A DNA stretch of 64,000 bases from Periplaneta americana (GCF_040183065.1 NC_091123.1:109590821-109654820), one strand, 5' to 3'. Positions 43,340 through 53,871 are shown, counted from the first letter of the stretch. Notes: generated by a model not told the origin, from the sequence alone. A program made the numbers and translations.

Positions 43340-43975
43340 TGTCTATGAAACAGCATTTTAGTATATTGACTCTTTAAAGAAAGATTTGTGTTGGTAACTT
43401 TAGGTGAACCACTCTTTATTCAATAAAGTAAAAGTGCCTCTTCCTGGCTTTTTAGACAACGTGGAATTTTACTTCGAACCTTGTGTATAGCCGTGGGGTA
43501 CTGTGTTGATAACTTGATCCTCGCAATAAACATTTGTTTCTTAGATCCCGTGAAACATGTCTTCCGCTAACCTTCACTGGTTTCTTGTCGCTCTTTATCG
43601 TTTGTCCCCCACAACACACCACGCGCTGAACAGTTGGAACGCTGTGCGCAACGTAGGCCTACTCTGAAACTTCCACACATTATCATCAAGGGTTCATACC
43701 CGGACGATTAAGAACTTTAGCATAGCCTACTTCCTTCGGAAATTGCTATAATTCAAGAGTTCTTACAGTAGATTTCGGCACATAAAAGAATTCTATCCTA
43801 GATTGGAAGAATTCCGTCAAATGTTTATCATATCAGCAATTTTCTGGCTTAAGTCAAAATGCAACTGTGTTAGAGAAGGGGTAAACAGAATTATTGTTAT
43901 CACATTTATAAATATAGTGTACTAACTTACTACCACGGAAATCGAATAAAACATAAATCTAATCGAGTAAATATG
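43338..43975. other. Nothing recognised
   Basis: AT-rich spacer. Confidence 0.4.
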
Positions 43976-43984
43976 ATACTCGAA

Positions 43985-44600
43985 AACAAAAATCTACTTT
44001 TCCATTGATTGAGCCTAAATGTCATATAAGTGCAGCATTTAAATATGGTGCTAGTTTCAGTCCAAGACTTTATAATAAAATTGCAAGTAATTTTCCGGAT
44101 TTGGAATATTTTAAAATTCAACCTATTAAAACAGAAATTTATAAAATTGTTCACGATAGGCCTATATAATATTAACAAATGTGTGTATTTTTTACCTTTT
44201 TAGTTCTGTCGACTATATTCATGGTTTTAGTGAATGTCACTAGCTTCTGTCTGATTGTCAATTTATATAAAATGTTTTTTTTTTTTCTATTTTTCTCTTC
44301 GTCTTTTCTCTTGTGCTTTGTTTGTCTGTAGTAAAGTGCCTTTGTAAATTTTATGTTATATTATTGTCTAAGACCACACCGTACAGAGCCTGGCTCTTAC
44401 GGTAGTGGCTAGAAACATTTTTGTTGCATACTTTGAATTGTACTCACTCTGCTTAGTAGCTTTAAAAAAAACATCTTGTAGACAAAGGATATAGTGTGTT
44501 TATGTGACGAAATTTGAAATCATCGTCTTGATCATCGTATCATATCATATCATATCATATCATATCATATCATATCATATCATATCATATCATATAATAT
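43985..44600 (+). pseudogene. LINE C-terminal remnant with (CATAT)n tail
   Basis: The plus strand reads KCHISAAFKYGASFSPRLYN, KIASNFPDLEYFKIQPIKTE and IYKIVHD before a stop, resembling the terminal domain of Jockey/CR1-like LINEs (YGA-SF--R-YN--P). Downstream is a 3' UTR with the hairpin ACCGTACAGAGCC / GGCTCTTACGGT and a (CATAT)n array (44539-44597). Attribution rests on weak motif similarity. Confidence 0.5.
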
Positions 44601-44634
44601 AGTGTTTTAAATATTACAATAATACTCTGTGAAG

Positions 44635-44661
44635 TATTATTATTATTATTATTACTACTAC

Positions 44662-44706
<45 letters not shown>
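44635..44706. repeat. (ATT)n microsatellite, left flank of the LTR element
   Basis: ATT array. A similar array (48566-48615) lies on the other side of the LTR retrotransposon, so the element appears to have landed inside one array. Confidence 0.93.
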
Positions 44707-44707
<1 letters not shown>

Positions 44708-45552
44708 GTAAATATTATTTACAACTCAACAACAATGTAACTTTTATTATCTCAACAATAATTCCTTTCTACAATTCACCTTAAACGCTCTCGTCAACAA
44801 TGGGATTTGCTCTCCACATAACAACACAGCGTTCGTTATTGCACTCCACAAACGACAATGACAATTTACTTGGACTATTACGAACAACAATGAACTGTTA
44901 ATCTTAACTAATATTTACAAAGCACTATTTACAAATCAGAACTGTCAGTTCTCAGTTCACAGTTCTTCTAGCTCAGTCACTCGAGTTCACAGTATCTCGA
45001 ACCACAGACCTTCAGAGACAGTTCACTGTACTCGAACTCAGGTCCCTCCAACTGCGGTCCACTGCACTCGAACTCAGGTCCCTCCAACTGCGGTCCACTG
45101 CACTCGAACTCAGGTCCCTCCAACTGCGGTCCACTGCACTCGAACTCAGGCCTTCTGATGCTGACACAGTTGCGGACGCACACTCGAGTCGAACTCCGGT
45201 ATACAAGACTGGCTTGCTTGCTCTGGCTTACTCACTGACTGAATAAACTGAAACTGCTCAAGTTCGCTCGCGTTTCTTCTTTTATAGCAAAATCATAGAT
45301 ACGAGAAATTTCTACGGGTGTCCTCTCGAATTATCTGGATATCTCCACTTCGGACGGACTTCTCTAGAAGATTCGGGAGGGTCCGTCCCCCCTTCACTCC
45401 GCAAGTAGCAGCTGCGCGCACAGCCTCCCCTCGCGCGTCGCAGTAGTACACCGCCTCTGCCCTTCAGCATGCAGATGCTCCCCGTACCAGCGTTGCGTCT
45501 GCCGCGCGCCCTGTCGGACGCGTGTTCGAACCCCGTTGCAGCTGTCACATTG
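44707..45552 (-). repeat. 3' LTR (846 bp)
   Basis: Plus-strand limits TGTAAATATT...GCTGTCACATTG. Direct copy of 47756-48565. It contains three full 36-bp units plus a partial one (about 45028-45150) and a TATAAAA box on the minus strand at 45286-45280. Confidence 0.93.
45028..45150. repeat. 36-bp tandem repeat in the 3' LTR
   Basis: The unit contains TCGAACTCAGGTCCCTCCAA followed by CTGCGGTCCACTGCAC. Three full units here against two in the other LTR (48081-48150). Confidence 0.93.
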
Positions 45553-45566
45553 CTCCCTCCTTAGGG
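45553..45566 (-). promoter_or_regulatory. Polypurine tract
   Basis: On the minus strand AAGGAGGGAG directly precedes the 3' LTR, in the position where plus-strand DNA synthesis is primed in LTR elements. Confidence 0.75.
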
Positions 45567-45639
45567 CTGCTCGTCCCGGGCAGTCCCTTGGTAGGCTGCT
45601 AATCGGTCCAGCGTTTGGGGCCCTCCGGCTGCTCCCTCC

Positions 45640-46092
45640 TTATGGTGGTGCCGCCCCATCCTTGGCTTGGCTGGGCAGCGATACTCGTACTGCGTGGGCG
45701 CCGTCTTGCTTTTCCACTTGGCCCTCCAAGGAGAGCTCGCTGGCCACTGGGTGGTCTTCGGCGTCCATCAGGAACATTTCATCCCGACCAAGACGGAGTA
45801 TACGGCGCCGGACGTCCACCGTCGCGTCCAGTAACCGCATGGCGTCGAGTCCCAGGACGACGTCCTCGGTGATGTTGGCGACGAACACCCACATCTCCAG
45901 TTTCCTCTTCCCCAAGGTCAGGTCCAGGAAGACCTCTCTCTGGATGGGCAAGCTCTCGCCTGAAGCAGTCCGTAGCTCGTATTGGCGCAGCGGCGTCCTC
46001 CCAGGTAGGCCACGCACGGCTTCTGGTCTGGCGATAGTGAGCATCGCCCCGGTGTCCACCAGTACTCTGCATGGACGGCTTTTATCCGTCCT
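45640..46092 (-). CDS. Retropepsin-like protease, -1 frame relative to gag
   Basis: Aspartic protease that would process Gag. The frame opens after a TGA at 46095-46093 and ends near 45640. It contains RPCRVLVDTGAMLTIARP with the catalytic DTG at 46056-46048, and the second signature VVLGLDAMRLLDATV about 75 residues on, equivalent to the ILG-D loop of Ty3/Gypsy proteases. About 140-150 residues form a complete single domain (retropepsins dimerise). There is no ATG at the domain start, so expression should be by -1 frameshifting from gag within 46092-46060; no canonical slippery heptamer is present, only an AAAA run. A one-base loss is the alternative. Confidence 0.85.
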   Translation of the reverse strand, partial: RTDKSRPCRVLVDTGAMLTIARPEAVRGLPGRTPLRQYELRTASGESLPIQREVFLDLTLGKRKLEMWVFVANITEDVVLGLDAMRLLDATVDVRRRILRLGRDEMFLMDAEDHPVASELSLEGQVEKQDGAHAVRVSLPSQAKDGAAPP

Positions 46093-47726
46093 TCAGCAAT
46101 CAGCCCATCGTCGCATCTTCTGTCGACCGGTTTCAGGACGAGCCGAGGGGACGGTGATGATGGCGCCGACGTGCTCCTCCTAGCATCGGCCCCCTCTCTC
46201 TCCTGACTGTAGCCAGGTCGGTCGCAACTCCTCCGGAAGTGCCTAGGTTCACCGCAGGACCAGCAGGTGGGCGCCCGTCGTCTCCGCCGCTCCGTTGACT
46301 GTTGGCGCTCCTCGACGTCGGCCACCTCTCTCTCTTGCTTGTGGCCAGATCGGTCACAGTCCCTTCTCAGGTGTCCCGGTCTGCCGCAGGACCAGCAGGT
46401 GGGCGCCCGTCGTCTCCGCCGCTCCGTTGACTGCTGGCGCTCCTCGACGTCGGCCACCTCTCTCTCCTGCCTGTGGCCAGAGCAGTCGCAGTCCCTTTTC
46501 AAGTGTCCCGGTCTGCCACAGGACCAGCAGGTAGGCTCTCCTCGCCTCTGCCGCTCGGGTGGCTTCGGTTGGCGCCCCCCAGCATCCGTCGCCGTGACGC
46601 TTCTGATCCAGTGCGGTGTTGAGACTCCCGCCGCCGACTTTGCTGCCTCCATCCTGAGGGCCGCCGCCAGAGCTGCGTTGATGGTGCGATGCTCTGCTAA
46701 GAGTAGCTGTTGTCTGATTTCGGGGTCTCGAACTCCGCTGCCGAAGGTATAGGCCGCCTCTCCAGCGATGAAATCATTAGATAGGCCCCTGAGGGCCTTA
46801 TGGGCCAGTTGTTCCACCGCCATCGCAAATTCTTGTAGGGAATCGCCTGACTGTTGGACCCTCGTTTTCAGTTGGGTCCTGAATGCTGCCGCAAGTTGAT
46901 GGTCACCATAACGTCCCTCCAGGGCCGCCATTATCTCAGCGGCTGTCCCATCTTCTGGAACGCTGTGAAGAATCTCCGACGCCTGTCCCTGAAGCGCCTC
47001 CAGCTGCTGAGTAGTTTTCTCTGCTGGCATCCACCCATTGTGCTCTGCGATGGCCTCGAACCGGCGACGGAATATCGCCCAAGATGTCGTACCGTCGAAC
47101 TTCGGCGTCTTGACGTTGTAATGTCTGGCTGAAGGCGATGGTTCCGCATGGCCACTATATGGAGTCCTCAACTCTGTGGCCACTTCTTGCATGGCACGTC
47201 GAAGCTCCTCGGCAACTCTCTGTTTATGTTCTCTAGCCTGGCGATGCACCAACGCGAGAATGTGCTTGTTTTCTACAGCATGTTGGTCCATCAGCACACT
47301 CGTTTTGTCTAGCAACTCGCTCGTCTGCTCTTGACGACGCTCGAGATCGCGGATTTTCCCGTCAAAATGGTCTACGTCCTGTCTCAACTCTGCTACTGTC
47401 TCGTTTATAGTTGTAAAATTCTGGTTTAGTTTATCCAAATCGGCCTTAAGTTCGTCTTTCATGATGACAATTCCATCTACGTGAGCCGAAACGCTTTCAA
47501 TTTGCATAGTGACGTCATCTTTCACTCCGCTTATGTCGCCTTTCACTCCGCTTATGTCACTTTTCATCTCTGTTTTCACTTCACTTATGTCGTTCTTAAC
47601 CTCACTAATGTGCTTGTTCATATCTGCTTTTGCTTCACGTATGTCGTTTTTCACCTCACTAATATGTTTGTTCATCTCTGCTTTCATTTCCGCTATGGCT
47701 TGCAGGATCTGCTGTAGGTTCTCCAT
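45918..47726 (-). CDS. gag: Gag polyprotein (602 codons)
   Basis: Starts at ATG 47726, about 30 nt after the 5' LTR. Residues 1-190 are heptad-rich coiled coil, including an 18-residue duplication starting MNKHISEVKND (residues 18 and 36). Residues 206-365 resemble a retrotransposon capsid domain: KFDGTTSWAIFRRRFEAIAE, LEALQGQASEIL and GVRDPEIRQQLLL. Three CCHC zinc knuckles follow (C400-C403-H408-C413, C444-C447-H452-C457, C488-C491-H496-C501) in a 44-residue tandem repeat; the third has R in place of the usual G before H. The last about 50 codons overlap the protease in another frame and are probably not part of the true product. Expected role: particle assembly and RNA binding. Confidence 0.92.
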   Translation of the reverse strand: MENLQQILQAIAEMKAEMNKHISEVKNDIREAKADMNKHISEVKNDISEVKTEMKSDISGVKGDISGVKDDVTMQIESVSAHVDGIVIMKDELKADLDKLNQNFTTINETVAELRQDVDHFDGKIRDLERRQEQTSELLDKTSVLMDQHAVENKHILALVHRQAREHKQRVAEELRRAMQEVATELRTPYSGHAEPSPSARHYNVKTPKFDGTTSWAIFRRRFEAIAEHNGWMPAEKTTQQLEALQGQASEILHSVPEDGTAAEIMAALEGRYGDHQLAAAFRTQLKTRVQQSGDSLQEFAMAVEQLAHKALRGLSNDFIAGEAAYTFGSGVRDPEIRQQLLLAEHRTINAALAAALRMEAAKSAAGVSTPHWIRSVTATDAGGRQPKPPERQRRGEPTCWSCGRPGHLKRDCDCSGHRQEREVADVEERQQSTERRRRRAPTCWSCGRPGHLRRDCDRSGHKQEREVADVEERQQSTERRRRRAPTCWSCGEPRHFRRSCDRPGYSQEREGADARRSTSAPSSPSPRLVLKPVDRRCDDGLIAEGRIKAVHAEYWWTPGRCSLSPDQKPCVAYLGGRRCANTSYGLLQARACPSRERSSWT

Positions 47727-47754
47727 TGTCGATAATATCCCGATTCTGACACCA
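47727..47754 (-). promoter_or_regulatory. Primer-binding-site-like sequence and gag leader
   Basis: On the minus strand TGGTGTCAGAATCGGGA begins one base after the 5' LTR. It starts with TGG, the complement of a tRNA CCA end, as expected of a PBS. A tRNA-Leu-like primer is my guess. The ATG of gag follows 11 nt later, so there is almost no untranslated leader. Confidence 0.75.
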
Positions 47755-47755
47755 G

Positions 47756-48562
47756 TGTAAATTTTATTTACAACTCAACAACAATGTAACTTTTATTATC
47801 TCAACAATAATTCCTTTCTACAATTCACCTTAAACGCTCTCGTCAACAATAGGATTTGCTCTCCGCACAGCAACACAGTGTTCGTTATTGCACTCCACAA
47901 ACGACAATGACAATTTACTTGGACTATTACGAACAACAATGAACTGTTAATCTTAACTAATATTTACAAAGCACTATTTACATATCAGAACTGTCAGTTC
48001 TCAGTTCACAGTTCTTCTAGCTCAGTCACTCGAGTTCACAATATCTCGAACCACAGACCTTCAGAGACAGTTCACTGTACTCGAACTCAGGTCCCTCCAA
48101 CTGCGGTCCACTGCACTCGAACTCAGGTCCCTCCAACTGCGGTCCACTGCACTCGAACTCAGGCCTTCTGATGCTGACACAGTTGCGGACGCACACTCGA
48201 GTCGAACTCCGGTATACAAGACTGGCTTGCATGCTCTGGGTTACTCACTGACTGAATAAACTGAAACTGCTCAAGTTCGCTCGCGTTTCTTCTTTTATAG
48301 CAAAATCATAGTTACGAGAAATTTCTACGGGTGTCCTCTCGAATTATCTGGATATCTCCACTTCGGACGGACTTCTCTAGAAGATTCGGGAGGGTCCGTC
48401 CCCCTTTCACTCCGTAAGTAGCAGCTGCGCGCGCAGCCTCCCCTCGCGCGTCGCAGTAGTACACCGCCTCTGCCCTTCAGCATGCAGATGCTCCCCGTAC
48501 CAGCGTTGCGTCTGCCGCGCGCCCTGTCGGACGCGTGTTCGAACCCCGTTGCAGCTGTCACA

Positions 48563-48565
<3 letters not shown>
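47756..48565 (-). repeat. 5' LTR (810 bp)
   Basis: Direct copy of 44707-45552 with two instead of three full 36-bp units. A TATAAAA box on the minus strand at 48299-48293, about 266 nt from the LTR start, is the likely core promoter. GC-rich sequence lies upstream of it (48360-48560). Short open frames within the LTR are not genes. Confidence 0.93.
48293..48299 (-). promoter_or_regulatory. TATA box of the 5' LTR
   Basis: TATAAAA in the context GCTATAAAAGAAGAAACGCG on the minus strand. It is conserved in the 3' LTR. Confidence 0.65.

Positions 48566-48615
<50 letters not shown>
48566..48615. repeat. (ATT)n microsatellite, right flank of the LTR element
   Basis: About 16 ATT units starting at the LTR edge. 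Confidence 0.95.
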
Positions 48616-48656
48616 GAATTTCGCTATCATCAAAATTAAGCATATACTATAAACGA

Positions 48657-48842
48657 TGCTCGAGGTTGCGGGTTCGATCCCGGCCGAGGTCGATGGCATT
48701 TAAGTGTGTTTAAATGCGACAGGCTCATGTCAGTGGATTTACTGGCATGTAAAAGAACTCGTGGAGGACAAAAATTCCGACACATCGGCGACGCTGATAT
48801 AACCTCTGCAATTGCAACCGTCGTTAAATAAACCACAATTTC
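48657..48842 (+). mobile_element. SINE-C, 5'-truncated, with 11-bp target duplication
   Basis: Begins TGCTCGAGGTTGCGGGTTCG, retaining the B box GGTTCGATCCC. It continues with TGGCATTTAAGTGTGTTTAA and GACAGGCTCATGTCAGT, and ends with the shared SINE 3' domain CGACGCTGATATAACCT...CCGTCGTTAAATAAA. Perfect duplication ACTATAAACGA at 48646-48656 and 48843-48853. Confidence 0.9.
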
Positions 48843-48853
48843 ACTATAAACGA

Positions 48854-49184
48854 AGAGTACAGAAAGAATATAAGAAAATTAACTAGAACAAAGCAAATAA
48901 TAACTTTCATTACCGTGGAAAGCATAAGCTAGACGTAATATCTTGTTGAATAAAACTTTAAAATATTAATTATTACACCTTCCTCTTCATCATTGTCTTT
49001 ATTATCTAGGCTATTTTCAAAGATTGAGTCGTTTGACCCGTTTCATCCTCACTTTTCTGCAGCAAACCAACATGAGACGTTTACAAATAGCGAACCTCTG
49101 AGGCTATATAATTAGTCAGCAAGGCTTAATTTCCTTCCTGAATGCACACAAAGCAACCACAAGACAAGAGGAACGTCGAGTCTC
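48854..49184. other. Nothing recognised
   Basis: AT-rich spacer. Confidence 0.4.
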
Positions 49185-49600
49185 TTGAGGAAGGTGTCTG
49201 GAATGGAATTTTCGGAACGGAGCACTATGACCCAGCACTGTTACCTTTCACTACCTATTGCACTAACCTTCAAGCTAGGCTCATTTCCAAACCCACACCG
49301 ACTGACTACGCTAAGGATCGCTGCGTACCCAGGTTTGGAGCAAGTAACCCCCTCGTCCCTAGGCCAGCCTCCTCCGTGCGTCGCCAGTTGGCGTTCTGGG
49401 AATGCTATGGAATGATGATGAAATGGAGAGATGTTGACGGAATGATATAGATGCCTAATGTGGGTAAACGGGAGAACTCCGAGAAAAACCCCAACTGCGA
49501 CCTTGTACGCCACAAATGACACTATGGATTTTTCAATGAAAAATCCCAGGTCTGACCGGGACTCGAACTCAGACTGCCTGCGTGACGTTAGGAAGGGGAA
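49185..49600 (-). mobile_element. SINE-E-like repeat (minus strand)
   Basis: On the minus strand a tRNA-like B box GAGTTCGAGTCCCGGTCAGA near 49570-49550 is followed by a body with TTGAAAAATCCATAGTGTC, GGGGTTTTTCTCGGAGTTCT and TACCCACATTAGGCATC, running to about 49185. GC-richer than surroundings. The A box and ends are uncertain. Short open frames here are not credible genes. Confidence 0.5.
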
Positions 49601-50159
49601 AGTTTATACTTTTCTTTCAGGAGTCGAACCTGGTCCTATGAATTTATAGGTAGAAATGCTATCGTTTGAATCCCAACAGATTAGAATATTTTTATGTAAA
49701 CCTTTCTTACTGTCTTTTTTTTACTCCGTATATGAACTCATTGCATGCAGTAGGCCTAGTTCTTAATGTTTAAGATATTATTGTAGGGACTGAAAGAAAA
49801 CCATATGAATGCTTTGTATTGTATACTCACTGTACATGGTTTCGTAAAAAGAAGTTTCTCTGACTTATTCCCCAGCATCCAGATTAGTGCTGTACCTCCG
49901 TTCTCCTATTACATCAATTGATTCTGAACACTCACCTACTTCTTCTAATGCCAAGGTTACGAAATCATGGTAGCTCTACCTCTGAGCACTCCTCTTCCTT
50001 TCATTTTTGAATATCTATGAGACGGACACGAACATTACCGGGCATGGTATATCGGAACAGGATACTCATAGAAAGCTCATCACCTAAGAAATTGTATTTA
50101 GATTGCAAAATCATATTATTGCTTATAATATAATATAGTAACCAATATCACTCTGCTAT
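49601..50159. other. Nothing recognised
   Basis: No motif. Confidence 0.4.
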
Positions 50160-50245
50160 GTTGCGCGCGTGGTTCAAGTGCTAGCGCGTTGACGCTCCAT
50201 GCAGTCGACCAGGGTTGGATTCCCTGCCAGGTGGTGATGGATTTT
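50160..50245 (+). pseudogene. tRNA-like sequence
   Basis: A-box-like TGGTTCAAGTGCTAGCGCG and B-box-like GGGTTGGATTCCC about 35 nt apart. Incomplete stems. Probably a SINE head. Confidence 0.4.
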
Positions 50246-51756
50246 TAGGTGGACAAAGCTGACGTTGCAGAACATTTTTGTTATAAGACAAATTGTGTGA
50301 AATTAAAAGGAGACTTTATTTCGTATCAAAGCGAACAAAAATACGTACATTCAAACTCGATTTAAATAAAAAATAGTAATTTCAAAACAGAATTATACAC
50401 CAATTACGTACAGTTCAGAATTAATTTATATGATGTAATTAAATGTAATTTTTCCATGACCTGTGTAGAGTGGATCGGGGGAAGAAGCCTGTCTTTTTCT
50501 TTGATTCATAATTTAAGATACTGTTCATTTAGTTTTGAATTTCATATTGAAATATCAAAGTCTGGAAGGTATTTTGAAACTATATTTTTGGTACAAAACA
50601 GAAAACATTAATTACCTTGTTTAGAGGTACAGGTTTTCTTCTTGCCTGCACTGTAGGCATCTTTCCCCGATAGTCAGGTAATATGACAAATGCAATTAAC
50701 ACATTTACTGATATATGTATTTTACCTGAACTTGGTTTGATATATGCATATAACAAAATTGACTTAAGCTAAAGCTCATGGACACTTTTCCAATCGTTTA
50801 TCACTACTTAGCAACGCAGTAATTGCACATATTTTGTTTCCGTGTGCAAGACTCGTGAAATCACTTCTTGCACACAATGAATTCAATCCAGTACAATTTT
50901 TGTCATCAGTCTTTTTTAGGCGGATACGATAAGGAATCCCGTATGCTTGCGATGCTCTAAAACAGTTCATACCCTCTGTTATAACATGTTCCATCCCAAG
51001 TTGAAAACTGTCTTCAATTCACTGACTTCTATCAGAAGATCCTACGTAATGTTTACACATTCCCTGCAATAAAACAAAAAAAAAAAAAAAATGAAACTCT
51101 TGCAACAAGTTGTCATCTTAACCCGAAAAAAGTGATCATCTTCCCCAAGTATTGGGGTAAGATGCCTAATGCTGTGACGCAACCTAAGACGACGGAACAA
51201 GGTCGTTGGTTGTTCACAATACAAACTTTAGAACCTTTACTACAATATCCATTACAAAAGTTTGACAGTTATTACGAATTCAAGGATGTATTAAAATTTT
51301 AACATACTTTTGCAATTATTTTAGAGCAGAAAAATGAGTTGTTTTCTTGCTTTTCTTCTTCTCACAACAAGAACACGTGGAAAAATGAGTGAGCTTCCAC
51401 TCTACAGACATTCAACTGTTTCAGTGATCATGAAGACCAAGGTCGCTAGATGTCTCTGACGAACAGCTTTTAGTCGACTTATCGACGGACCTTGATGATG
51501 ACATGAGCGTGACGTTCTCTCTTGGAAGAATGTGAAACTACAAAGAAATAAGCATCTCCCCCCCCCCCCCCCGATAGTCATCTGCCCCCGATTCACTCTA
51601 TAAATACGTTTAAACCAGAACTACCTTTAAATAGGTTATGTATAACCCAAATCTTACTGTATTTAAATACAGTAGCTCATGTTTGTGTAACACAAATTTA
51701 CGATCGTCCATTGTAATATTTTATGTAGAAGTGAACATTAACTGAAATTAAAAAAT
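50246..51756. other. No gene recognised
   Basis: AT-rich; a poly-C run at about 51558-51572. The 72-codon minus frame at 50776-50994 has no motif. Confidence 0.4.
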
Positions 51757-51764
51757 ATATATAT

Positions 51765-53871
51765 CAGTGGCGGCTCCTGCATATTTCTTAAGAGGAGGAC
51801 AGAAATTAACAGCACTAAATTACACCTTCTTGAATGAAACATGCTACAAATTAGCCTACATGCATACATGTAAGACCAGGTAGTGTTGTGGTTGGCCTGC
51901 CCTTCTGTATAGCAATAATCTGTTCTTGTAAACTGAGTTTCCTAAATTGTCCAAAATACATTATGATTTCACTTCCATTCATTGTTGAATAATTGCACAA
52001 ATTAACAATTACAAGGAAATTCACAGCCTCGTAGCATTTTTGGAGCACACTACAGCAGGGGCGATTTCTCAGGGCATGCTATGCTTGCTGCGCAAGCCCA
52101 ATATTTTCGTAGAATGTGTATTTCTCAAAATGGGATTACGTATATTAAAATTTATTTTGATTTTTGGAATACTGTATAGGCGTAATACCGTCCGCAGGTT
52201 GCACACCACAAGTATCGCAACGCTTGCTCGTTTCTTGGAGCTACAGGAAAGACGTAGAAATAGCGAGAATATGATGCGCGCGCAAGTGCCTTCCTCCTTG
52301 GTCCGTCCTAGGCGCACTATGTGTTGTTTGAAGCTCTGGTCCGAGAGCTACACCAACGACTATTTAACGTTACACAGAGCAGTACTGACAGCGGGAATGT
52401 GCTGTGCAATGTAATTGTATGAGCGGAATGCATATGTTAGCTGCTGCATGTATTATTAATTCTTAAACATTAATTTGAAGTATTGCAAAGAGTTCGGAAT
52501 TGTGTGTTATTGAAACCTTATTATTAAATCCATTTTCCCGAAGGACTATTCAAGAGAAGACAAACATTATAGAGAACATGTGCGCTCGTTCAGTAAAACT
52601 CAATACAACAATGTGCATTGGTTGGCAGGGTCGAAAAAAACTAAATAAACTGTTTTCTGAGTCATGTTTGCTGTATTTTATCGAACTTCTACATATGATA
52701 AGCGAATATGATCCATGACTCATAATGATTTCATAATTATAAAATAAATTATTTATGTGGGTCTGATTATTTTTATTACTTATGAATTATTATATCCTCC
52801 CATCTTCCCCTATGAATAAAAGAGCAAGCCTAACTTTCGTGACTAGCATTCGCCCCTGCATTACAGCATCACACATGTTGGAAGAGACTAGCTACTAACT
52901 CGTAGCCGGAACTGTTTTACGGAAATGGAAATGGGAATGGGAAATAATCTGAGGAAAGCGAGAAAACTGCACCCACCCACGTGGTCTGTGTTGCCACATG
53001 TATATTTTACAAGTTCAGTATCACATACTTTTGAAGAATGTCAGTTCTTGTAAAGTCATACTATCATTATTGTTCAACGCTGCCGGTGGCCGATTAATTT
53101 TTTATGTTAAAAATGATGTAGTTTGGAGTACCTACTTTTAGTTTCAAATATATTTGTACAAAACTGACAACTTGGCTATTGCCCTGTCTAGTAAACAATG
53201 AATAGAAGTAAATTTCAGGGGCCAACTACGTAAAACTACTTCCTCTTTGTTTTACATAAACCCGACTTTAACTTTCAAATATCCACGAAAGTTTCAAACC
53301 ATGAATAGTAGCCTATATAAAGTGCAATGAATAATATTTTTGATTTATAATTAAAAAAAAAAAAAAGTTTACATGGTGTCTTTCATAGCGTTGCGTTAAA
53401 ACTGTTTTTGTTGTGTCTCCTCCTAGATGTGTTATAGTCTAGTTGAATACAGCATCGTTAGATGGCAGCGGTAGCGAGCTTGCTGCACGACCAGTCGGTT
53501 TCTATTTCCCGCCCATGCGCTGATTCAGAGGAGGATCTCCTCCCTCTCCGTTCATTTACTCGCTTTAAAACTCTGCTTCTTTCTCTGGCCGCTAGTGCGC
53601 TCTTGTCTATGTGTGTTAACTGCAGTAGAGGAGGAATGGAGTGCCTTTCCTCTACACAGACAATCTCGCATCTTTCTCACAGTTTTCTACAGCACATGAG
53701 CGCGAGTCGTTTAAAACTCGATCAACCGAGTTTTTCTTATAGCTGTGAACTTAAAAATTATCGAATCTTCCTCGAATTTCAAGGCACATATTTTATTTGG
53801 TATTTACTTTCAAAAGAAGAAAAATGTGAGGAGGACGTTCCTCCCTTCCCTCCCCCGAGGAACCGCCACTG
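51765..53871. mobile_element. hAT-type element carrying a second hAT-type element
   Basis: Ends CAGTGGCGGCTCCT (left) and the complement of CAGTGGCGGTTCCT (right). ATATATAT on both sides (51757-51764, 53872-53879) is compatible with an 8-bp duplication inside an AT array. The minus-strand frame near the left end includes LSLQEQIIAIQKGRP, a sequence I have seen as non-transposase filler in related elements. The 136-codon plus frame at 53462-53872 runs into the terminus and has no domain I recognise. Confidence 0.8.
52056..52858. mobile_element. Nested non-autonomous hAT-type element
   Basis: Ends CAGGGGCGATTTC (left) and the complement of CAGGGGCGAATGC (right). Flanking octamers CACTACAG (52048-52055) and CATTACAG (52859-52866) match at 7 of 8. 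The 124-codon plus frame (52040-52414) crosses the left boundary and so cannot be an intact gene. Confidence 0.82.

Larger units (their letters stand above)
44707..48565 (-). mobile_element. LTR retrotransposon with gag and protease only
   Basis: Minus-strand element: 5' LTR 47756-48565, gag 47726-45918, protease in the -1 frame to 45640, polypurine tract, 3' LTR 44707-45552. The internal region is about 2.2 kb and contains no reverse transcriptase, RNase H or integrase, and no space for them. Gag and the protease domain are open. The LTRs differ by about 14 substitutions by eye and one 36-bp repeat unit, so the insertion is fairly young. Gag and protease resemble Ty3/Gypsy types. Movement would need pol from a related element. 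Confidence 0.93.

Noticed and set aside
44977-45548. Short repetitive proteins (ECSGPQLEGPEF) and others in the LTRs
   Set aside because: They fall inside the LTRs and reflect the 36-bp tandem repeat; no independent evidence of translation.
46267-47760. Plus-strand open frames antisense to gag
   Set aside because: Shadow frames of gag; their composition is explained by the complementary coding sequence.
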